Of a stretch of DNA of 64,000 nucleotides, positions 14,514 through 24,800 are shown one piece after another; within the stretch, counting starts at the first letter, position 1, and every line of letters starts with the position of its first letter. The notes beneath the pieces are model-generated. The model saw only the letters and a program-made list of their open reading frames with translations, was not told the origin of the DNA and did no database searches. This stretch comes from Engraulis encrasicolus (taxonomy: Eukaryota; Chordata; Actinopteri; Clupeiformes; Engraulidae). The stretch lies in contig NC_085876.1 in the NCBI RefSeq assembly GCF_034702125.1, positions 23,419,807 through 23,483,806 on the forward strand, in the 5' to 3' direction. The position numbers were made by a program, and so were the translations under genes.

Positions 14514-17500
14514 AGTGGCGTCTTTTGGTCATAAAAATTAGGGAGGACAAGGAGGTGGTCAGTCGGTAGATGCGGGAAAATGGGGTTAGTAATGGCAGAT
14601 GTTTAGTATTAGGTTGTACTACAACCGTTGTAGGCCTAATAGGTAACTTAATTGATATGGCATTGTGTTGTCTGGAAAGCTGACTTATGACATCTATAAA
14701 AATAATTGCAACAAACTTTGTGTAATATATTATCATACATAAATGCCCAAAGTGTTTGAGGGGAAAGAAAGAGAAGAGTGAAGAAAATTATTATAGAAAG
14801 TAGAAAGTTACATAGGGAGTAGGCCCTATATCTAACTTTGACCAAAGGCAGCATGGCATCTCACCCTGTCAATTGTGTTTTATTAGGCGCAAATTGACAA
14901 TTCTGAAGACCTAGTAATGCCTATGACATTGAGTGACAGTAGCCTATAGCCTAGGCCTAAGGGTTTTAACATCAACACATTCTTACATATTTTTAAACAT
15001 TTTAAACCCCTTCCATTATATTATTTTTAAAATCTTATGTATGATCCATAATATGGTAGGCTACATGGCCTACGACGTTGTGGTCGCCTATGCCTTTTGC
15101 GTTTGAGCCTGCGTTGAGAGCGACAGCTCTGTGCAGCTGTGGAAGGAGGAGCTGGCGAGCGTTGTCTATTGAACGGTTTTTCACTATGTTCCGAATAAAA
15201 AATATGTTGTAGGCCGTGACTAGTATTCCTAATTACACCCAAATCAAATTACATAACATGATGTAGGGTACATGTTGGAAGTTTATGCAGAGACGTTTTA
15301 TGAAGAGGTTAAAGCTTCGTACTGTTTCTCGTCTTGAGGAGTGAGAAAGAACGCCAGTCTAGGGTCAGTGCATTCATCTACAGCCAAAAGCATTCTTATT
15401 CCCATTTGTAAATAACCCTCTTTTGGGAGAAAAGCACGAAGGAGAAACGCAAAGACAAGCATTGAGAGTATTATTTGTGCGCGTAGGACATGCTGAAACA
15501 AGACTACCTTTTAAAAACGTTGGTGATGGTGTCCGACTTTGGATTTGCATCCGTGCTTTTTTTTTTTTTTTTTTTTTGCATCCGTGCTTTTTTTTTTTTT
15601 TTATCTTTTTTTTTTTTTTTTTTTTTTTTTATTGCAATAAAGAGGATGACAAAGACATGACATAACAATAAGGCACACAAGGTCAAGTAAACATAGTAAA
15701 TATGAACAATTGGATTAGGTTACATTACACAAGTCTAATTATAAACAAAAAAATAATAAAATAGACAATAAACAAACAAACAAGAGGAATACATTAAAGA
15801 ATATTCAAAAGTCTGTCATTTTTTCTTATTATTTACAAGCTTGAGAGAGTTGAGAAGAGAAGATATTTCTAAAATAAAAACCATAAAGAAGGATTGCATT
15901 TTTTCCACTTTTGTTTATGAATAAAAAACTTAGCATGTAAAAGGAAGAAATTCACTAAAAATTCAAAAGAAGGGTCACTTGAGTTTTCATAGTAAAAGAA
16001 AATGTCTTTAAGACTGAAAACATAAAGGTCTTGCTGTGAAAAAAGATAAAAACTAAGGTCTGCAAGAAAGCGTTTCACTATGTTACAGTCAAAAAATAAA
16101 TGTACAAGGGTTTCATCAACATTATTACAAAAAGAGCAATTTGAACTTAAGTCTGTGTATTTGGAAATAAATACATTTGTGGGGTAAATCTTATGGAGAA
16201 TTTTGAAATGAGTTTCCTTTATTTTATTCGTAATGCAATATTTGTGAGGTAGTAACCAAGCCTTCTTCCAAATGATGTCTTGAACTAAAGGATTCCAAAA
16301 AAATTTCCCTCTAGGAGTGATTCTGTCCCTTTGTTGAAGCGATTTACGTATATGTTTGTTGTCACATTTTTTATCAGTTATGTTAATGCCGTTTAATATG
16401 ATTTCTGAGGAGAGTGGAGTAAAATTGGGTAAATTATATGATAGGTGACTTCTAATTAGAAGCGCTAACCCTTGAGGGATTGCCTTTATAACTGTTTGAA
16501 ATTGACGAAAGGGTATAGGAAAAAAAAGAAAGCGTGACAGAAACTGTTCATACGTCAAGAAAGTACCTGAATCATCAAATAGAGAGAAAATAACATAAAT
16601 GCCATGTTCAAACATTTAGGGTAAAATAAGGTTTTGCTTCTTACAGTGATATCAGAGTTGTTCCATATAAATACTTTATGGGGGGAGAAGTTATGGACAA
16701 AGCACATTCTCCAAGCAAGTAGGCATTGCTTATGGAAATTAGAAAGTTTAAGAGGTAGCTTAGAAGGGGAAAAGTTGCACTTAAGAATAAAAGAAAGACC
16801 ACCTAATTTATTGAATATGTGATTAGGGATAAAGAACCAGAGTGAGTTGGGTTTGTAAAAGGCATCTCCGAATCCATCCAGTCCTGAAGGAGCTAATTGT
16901 GTTGGAGAAGTCTAAAACATCTAGACCTCCATTAGCTTTACAATCTGCCAACACTTCCTTCTTTAACTTATGAGTTTTATTTCTCCAAATGAAATCCAGA
17001 AATAATTTGTTGATCTGTTTTTATGTTTTGTCTTTCAGAAATAAGGAAAGAGAGGGATAAACAAAATGAGAAAGACCATCTGCTTTAGAAAGCAACACTC
17101 TACCATATATACTAAGATCACGTTGTAACCAGGAATTAAATATGTTCTTGGCTTTTAATATTTTCCCTGCAAAATTTAAATCCTCTCTTATCTTGGTATC
17201 CTTAGTTATTTGTATACCTAAATATTTAACTGTTTGTTTTACTGGGATGTTATACAATACTGTATCATTGCAGACCTGTAGGGGTAATATTTCACATTTT
17301 GAAACATTCAACTTCAGGCCTGAAGCATCAGAAAACTGTTCCACAAGAGCCAGCGCATGAGGAAGTTGTAATTTATCTTGCAAAAACAAAATTGTGTCAT
17401 CTGCCAATTGTGATATTTTAATTTCCCTTTCAAAAATGGTTAGGCCCTTTAAATCAGAATCATTAAGTATACTTAAAGCAAGAAGCTCTGTCACTAGCAG

Positions 17501-20500
17501 AAATAAAAATGGGGAAAGAGGACATCCTTGCCTTATTCCACGCTCAACATTAAATCTATGAGTAGTGCTGTGGTTAACTATTGCATTGCAGAGCTAGTTT
17601 ATGTCATAATAAGCGTCTGTATAATATTAATAAAGGGTTGACCAAATCCAAATAGCTTGAGAGATTGAAAAATGAACTGATGCTCAATGGAGTCAAAGGC
17701 CTTGTAAAAGTCTAGCAGTAGCATGAGAGCTTCAGAATGTACCTCATCTGAGTAATCTAAAAGATCAAGTACCAATCTTATATTGTTTGTAATGTGGCGG
17801 TTTTTTATAAAACCAGATTGTGTCTCTGATATGATACCATCAAGGCCAGTTTTGAACCTTTTTGCAAAGACCAGTCTAAAAATTTTATAGTCGATTGTTA
17901 ACAGAGATATCGGGCGCCAATTTTCAATGGAATGCACATCCTTTCCCCTGGTTTAGGAATTAGAGAAATAACTCCTTGCTTCATAGTTGACGTCATATGT
18001 TTTTGTTCAATACATTCTGTGAACATATAGAATAATGGGTTCTCAATGTATTCCCAAAAATGAACATAGAATTCTATAGATAAACCATCTATACCAGGGG
18101 CTTTACCTTTCTTCATAGAAAAGAGTGCTTTCCTTATCTCTGTTTTCGTTATGTCAGAGTCACAGAATGACATATAAGAGTCATCTATGGTTGGAATGTA
18201 TCTCTCAACTTTTTTGATGAACACCTCTGCTGTACAGCCATTAAAATTGGAAGTGTATAAATCTTTATAGAAATTATAAACATGGTTTGAAATTTTAGTG
18301 GCGTCATTACAGATTTTTACCATTAACGTTAAGACAGTTTAGCATTTTCCTTTGACCATTCCTTTTCTCCAAAGCAAAAAAGTAAGTAGAGTTTTTCTCT
18401 CCCTCTTCCAGCCACTTGGCTCTAGACCGCACAAAGGCGCCCTCTTGCTAGATTCAAATAAGAGATCATCCAGTTGCAGACTGATTTTTTTTATTTCTAA
18501 CTTTTCTTCTTCTGTATTATCTTCTTTGGATAATAAATTTAAGCGTTGCAATAATTCAGTTTCTAACTGATTCCTACTGGCCTTAATTAGTTTACATCGT
18601 TTTGAGGCAATGAGTCTAGTTTTGTATTTAAAAAATTCCCATTTTTGTTTGTATCCATCATTACAATCAGCAAATAGCTCTTTGATGAGTGTTTTAATAG
18701 AGTCATTGAATTCCTCATCAGATAATAAGGAATTATTAAATTTCCAGTATCCTCTTATTGCTGGTTAGAATGTAGGTCACCAATCTTGAGAGTTATGAGT
18801 TTGTGATCTGTTAAAGGTGCAGCAGAGTGGGTGGTATCTATAACTAAAGACAAAGCAGACTGTGAGACTAAAAAAAAAATCAATTCTTGATTTCAATGTC
18901 ATAGTATTGTTGGACCAAGTGAAATCAACTAAATCTGGGTTAAAGAAACGCCAAGTATCAGTTAAAGATAGATCAGAAGTTAAGGACAATATTAAGTTAT
19001 TTAAATAGGAACTTTGATTCAACTTGGGAGGAAATCTATCAATTGAACTGTCCATACATTCATTGTAATCTCCACCCAGAATTATAATGAGTCTTTATAT
19101 TTTGTCATTGAGTGATTTAATTTTACTGGAGATCTCAGCAAAAAGAATTTTGTTAAGTTGACTAGAATTATATCCATAGATATTACCGATAATAAAGGTT
19201 TTCTTGTCGTAATTGGCAACAATTAAGACCCATCTACCTTCTAAGGAATGCATCATTTCCAAAACCTCTCCTTTAAATCTGTGTATGAGTATAGCAACAC
19301 CTGCAGAGTGGCTGCTACCATGAGAATAGTAAGTCTTGTTCCCCCATTGTAATTTCCAAAATTTACCATCTTCTTCAAGTGAGTGTGTTTCTTGTAACAA
19401 AACAAAATCAGCTTCACTTCTCTTGCAAAATAAAAATAAAGCCTTTCTTTTCACATTTTCTCGTATTTCCTCTAACATTTAAAGACACACAACACAAAGA
19501 TTCAACCATGAAAACAAACTTAATAAACACTGATATGCAAGAACTTGCACAAAAACTCACCTACAAAAGGAGGTGGATAACAACTTTAACATATTCTTAT
19601 GCACAATAAGCATCATCAGATAGCCTATTAAACTTAGGCCCTATTGAAATCGGACTGACTGCTTATTTTTTGTTTGCTTATTGAAAAACAAAGGATTTTT
19701 GTATTTTTTGGTAATGGGCTAATACTGCAAAAGAGAGAAAAAATACCCCAGCTGTTACTAATAGGTCTACTGGGAAATATAAATTAGAGTAGGTCTAACC
19801 TACTATACAACTTAAAAAGGCAGGAGTAAATTGAGAGTCTATCATCTCTGAAGATAAAATAAAAGCAAAGGAAGAATTGCATATTTAGGCCTACAGTTAT
19901 TTTGGATAGCTAGAAATGGATCGGCCTAAGCCATTCAATCCCAGTGACCTCTGTATAATCATATTTTTTACCGTCGATGAGAGCATGAGAGTCCTTTGAA
20001 AGATGCCTTCTTGCCTTCACTTCTTGCCTTCTGGACTAAAGGCCACAACTTCTCTCGTGCCGCTCTATCTTCTGGTGGGACAGGCTCCGTGATTGACAGT
20101 TCGTTATTCTGAAGAAACTTGCACTTCTTCGACGCTTGCCAGATCGCGTCTCTCACCCTTCTGAATGAGAAGCGGATGATAATTGAGCGGCATTTCGCAT
20201 CCGTTGGGTGGCGGCCCGAGGCGGTGTACCACATCCACACCCGCGTTGAGGTCGTCAGCAGGAAGAAAGGTTTGCCGCTTGCTGTAGAACCTCGATGACT
20301 CTCCGTCTGACATCTTCTCCAGCTTGTTCTTTCAAACCATGGAGTTTCAGAAAGGATCTTCAGCCGTAGCGTTGCGTTTCGATCAAAGCTTTTTTCAAAG
20401 CGGTGTTGTCTTTTTGCAGCATGTGCACTTCATTCTGCAGACGGGAAAGCTCCTTTTTGTTTTCACCAACATCGGCAACGAGTTGCTTCACTGTAGTGGA

Positions 20501-21643
20501 TAATTTGTCCAGTTCTTTTTGAAGTAGCCTGAGTTGTTTTTTCAATCACTGACACCTTCTGGAAGGTAGCATCATGCTTGAGGGACAATTTGCTTATCGC
20601 AGCTAAAATGTCCTCGTTAACACTGTGTGATTCTTCTCTTTTAGATTTTTTGGACACCGGCTTCAATGGGGTATCCGGCAAGGGAATTAGTGCAATGTCT
20701 TCGGTTATTTTTGAATCGGAGTCGTCAAAGAATATCATGTCGTCTTGCTCACCAGCATGGATAGCATTGTCCGCTGCCATCTTCGGTATCTTCGTCTTTA
20801 CCTTTTTATTCTTCAATTTCTTTCCCATAAAGTTCAGTTATTGGAAAAAGCGTAGCCTAACACGAAATAAAACAAATGGCTTGCATCAATATTAGTTGTT
20901 ATAAAGTTGTTATAACCACTTCCCTTGACGAGCTCAAACGAACACGCCTTCCTCCACTGACGCCATCTTGGCTCCCTCTTTGCATCCGTGCTTCGCTTGC
21001 ATTGTGTAGCTCGAGTGACGTGAGAGATTGACACACTGACCTTTCCACTCGGTTTTTAATCTAAATCCAGGGAGTGATATTGCGCGATTCACAACATGAA
21101 AACATTTGAAATTTCGTTTGTATTTATTAAGGGTTCATAAAACATTCGCCAATTACAAACTTTCCACTGTCTGCTGCCGCATTCTTCTTCACGGTAGATT
21201 TGTATATCGTTGTCATGACGACCGAGTTCATGCTTGTCGTCTGTCAACCTAACTCGTCATATTCTGATTGGCTTTTGATAAATTCAGCTTCGCTGATAGG
21301 CAGATTACTTCCATGGCTCATGACCCGCCTAAAGGGAGGAAAGTCCTCCCTAAGCTCCATTCACTTCAATGTTAAAAAGTAAAGCCCGCGCTACGGCCGG
21401 ATTTTCACCATTTATAATGGAAGTCAATGAGGATGGAAGGGAGGACGGTCCTCTAAGGTCTATTATGTGAATTAGAAGCGCTAAAGTATATGTTTTTATC
21501 GCTAAATAGCTATAAAATACTAACAATTATATAACAAATATATAATAAATATGTTTTGTTTTCTGTAATTTATACTGGAAGATCTGGCTTTATTATTTTG
21601 AGGGAGGATCGTCCTCCCTTTCCTCAATGGCAAATACGCCATT

Positions 21644-21732
<89 letters not shown>

Positions 21733-21789
21733 TTTCTGCATTACTGTATGCTATGCCCTGTGGGCCTTCCAATAAGAGTTGGCCTCTCT

Positions 21790-21872
<83 letters not shown>

Positions 21873-24800
21873 TGGCTACCTGCATCTCACGTCCCTGTGT
21901 GTCCTCTCTGTGTGTCCCTCTAGGAGTTGGCTTCTCTGGGGCTGGACAGGTTGAAGTCTGCCCTGATGGCCCTGGGCCTCAAGTGTGGAGGGTAAGTCAA
22001 GTCAACGTATGTTTGTGTATGTAGCAAAATGTGTTGAAGTAAAAAAAAAAATGTCTGCACACTTCAGTTCTTCAATAACTGCCAAGTTCTCAGTCTCAAA
22101 GACCTTCCTCTGGGTGCCCTGAGTGTGTAGACTTTCTTTGCTTAAATTTTCACCGTTTTGTTAATGTCTGGCACCTTTTAGTCACCAATGTGGTGAGTGC
22201 TCTTCTGCCACTTGTGGGTTTATGTTTTCTATGGAAAATGTTTTTAAGACTGAAAATGTAACAATGTAACTAACTAATGCAGATGGGTGATAGAGGTTTG
22301 TGTGCTATTTGCAGGGCTCTAAATTAACACCATCCAACCGACCAAATGCTGGTGAAATTTCAATTCGTCTAGTAGAAAAGACCAACTTACTAGCCACTCT
22401 GACCTATGTGTGAGTGTGTGTTTGGCTAGTAAGATGGCGTCTAGTAACCATTTTGGCTGGTGATGGAGAAAACTAAATTCGTACCCTGTCCTACACTGGC
22501 TATGTGTATACAGTATGTTTAATCTGTCATACAATGTATATTACAGCATGTGTATTTGTGTATCCTGCTGAACATCTTCATTTCCCTCCGGATCAATAAC
22601 GTCACTCTAATTTCAGTTTCCGAGTATAAGGGACCATGTACAATAAAAACATAAATGTGTGAATTGTAATTGCATGAATTGTACCAGAGTTAGGCCGCAA
22701 TCAGACCGGATGTGGATTTCTGCCTACAATCCGTGATGCGAGACCAGCTGATTTATCTGAAGTGATCACGCCGAGCGCGGATCCACTGCCCATTTCAATG
22801 CGGTGACCAAGGCAACGTAATGGCTGAACTGTCACTCGCAACGTAGCCTAATCGATGGTGTTGTGTTATTTGAATGTTGTGAAAACATAAACAAAATGCT
22901 TTGTAAATTCATCTATGTAAAATGGATAGAAGGCGAACTCTTCTAGCTCTCCTACCGTTGGATAGTGAATCTGACATGAACGGTCTCCTATCGAACATCT
23001 GGAAATCCACCGCGGATTTTCCGCCTTGAGTTGAACTTTTTTCAACTCAATCCACCCGGCATGGAGAGGTGGTCGAATCCGCAATCCGCCTTGCGCTAAT
23101 ATTAGACGCGGAATCCGCTCATTTTTATTGACAAACAATAGAACACATCCGCCTCCTACTGTAAAATCCGCGTCTGGTCTGATCACGGCCTTAGCCTGAG
23201 GCTAATGTCCATCTGCATCACCACTCTCCTAACTCTCCTGTTCCTCCTTGGTGCAGGACCCTAGAGGAGAGGGCCCAGAGGCTCTTCAGCACCAAGGGCA
23301 AGTCTATGGAGTCCCTGGACCCCTCTCTCTTCGCCAAGCACCCCAAGTCCAAGGGGCCCAAGAAGTAAGACCATCACCTGACCACACTATTGTCCACACA
23401 CAGAGTGCAGTCTGTACTGTAAGGGCATTTTTCTCACGGGCAATTACTACGTAAACTCCCCCCATGCCCCAAAAAGCAACACAGTTACATTTTATAATAC
23501 TTTTGGACGAACAAGTTACACCTGTATGGTCAGGTTTGTTGTTGTTGTTTTTTTATTTTTTATTTCTTTTCTTTAACTTGTTCCATTTCCTCTTTTCAGG
23601 GACACAGAAAGGAACAAGGAGATCGGGTTCCTGGAGGCCCAGATATATGAATATGTGGAGATCCTCGGGGTGAGTGGGTCACACCTGAATCGTTGGTTAA
23701 TGTAGGACGTCAATGTTATGGCTGTGTGGCTGTGTTATTATGATGCAGTGTTGGTGTTCTCTCCGTTGGCTTTCATCCCTCAATATACATTTATACGACC
23801 ATACGACATAATTGCCACGGGTCACTCAATAGTAGGCTGCAGGTTACATTGCACTTGGGTGCTTTTATACAAACGTACAGGTACAGCTAAATGCATTAAT
23901 GCAGCTGTTGCAAATTTACTGAAGGGTAAACTTTCTTCCCAAATCATCGTACACGGTACATCTGGAAGGCAAAGCATTTACAACATGATCATATAGTGGA
24001 TGACTGGGCTGCCTGATATGATATGATATGTGTGAGTGGGTGTAATATGATGTGCGTGTGGGTCTGGTGTGTGCGTGTAGGGCTGATGTGTTTGTGTGGG
24101 GCTGGTGTGTGCGTGTAGGGCTGATGTGTTTGTGTGGGGCTGGTGTGTGCGTGTAGGGCTGATGTGTTTGTGTGGGGCTGGTGTGTGCGTGTAGGGCTGA
24201 TGTGTTTGTGTGGGGCTGGTGTGTGCGTGTAGGGCTGATGTGTTTGCGTGCGAGAGTGTGAACCAAGTAGTAGATGGTAGATAATGGAAAACATATTTGT
24301 TTGTGTGAAGCAGTGTATGTGTGTGTGTGTGTCCTGTACTTTAGTCCGCTCCTGTACTTAGGAGCAGGGCGAGTTGACGTGTGTGTGTGTGTGTGTCGGG
24401 TAGGGCTGGGCGATATGGAAAAAAAACAGTATCACGATATGGATTACTTTATATCACGATAACGATATATATCACGATATAGCACAATTACATACGTTTT
24501 CAGTTATTTTCTTTATTTGCTCTTTATTTTTTCATGTCGCAAAACAACCTTTCTTTAAAATGGATCTTTTTATTCTTATTTTTACAGTTACATTAACTTA
24601 TAGTGTGTATTGTGACGACATGAAATGTAATGAAATGATTATACAATTGAATATCATGATATAAACGATATAGGAGAAAGGTCACGATACGATACACTTT
24701 TATATCACAATAATGATGTATATTGTCATGTTGCCCAGCCCTGGTGTCGGGGCTAACCTATGTATGGTGTGTCTCCCCCATAGGAGCAGCGTCAGCTGAC

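Larger units (their letters stand above)
15559..20978 (-). mobile_element. Near full-length L1-type LINE, inactive, minus strand, inside sf3a3 intron 9
   Basis: The minus strand carries, in order, a 5' end (GAGGGAGCCAAGATGGCG at 20978-20961), a broken ORF1, a broken ORF2 (endonuclease, reverse transcriptase, C-terminal Cys/His knuckle) and poly(A). A 15-bp target-site duplication, TTTGCATCCGTGCTT, lies at 20979-20993 (5' flank) and 15544-15558 (3' flank), with a third copy at 15575-15589 inside the poly(A) zone. It is antisense to sf3a3. Several frameshifts make both ORFs non-functional. Confidence 0.9.
14513..21644 (+). mobile_element. Non-autonomous DNA element inserted in a CA array, itself split by an L1
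   Basis: The left end CAGTGGCGTCTTTTGGTCA and the right end (reverse complement CAATGGCGTATTTGCCATT) form degenerate inverted repeats, each followed by a GGGAGGAC motif. Both flanks are ACACACAC, compatible with a hAT 8-bp duplication but uninformative inside a CA array. Without the L1 the element is about 1.7 kb. No transposase was recognised in it. Most of the span between ends is the nested L1 (15559-20978). Confidence 0.55.

Noticed and set aside
22866..23186. 106-codon minus-strand frame
   Set aside because: Lies inside the Harbinger-like MITE and shows no transposase or Myb-like motif.
24061..24247. CRISPR array
   Set aside because: Regular 38-bp repeats without unique spacers; this is a tandem minisatellite in an intron.
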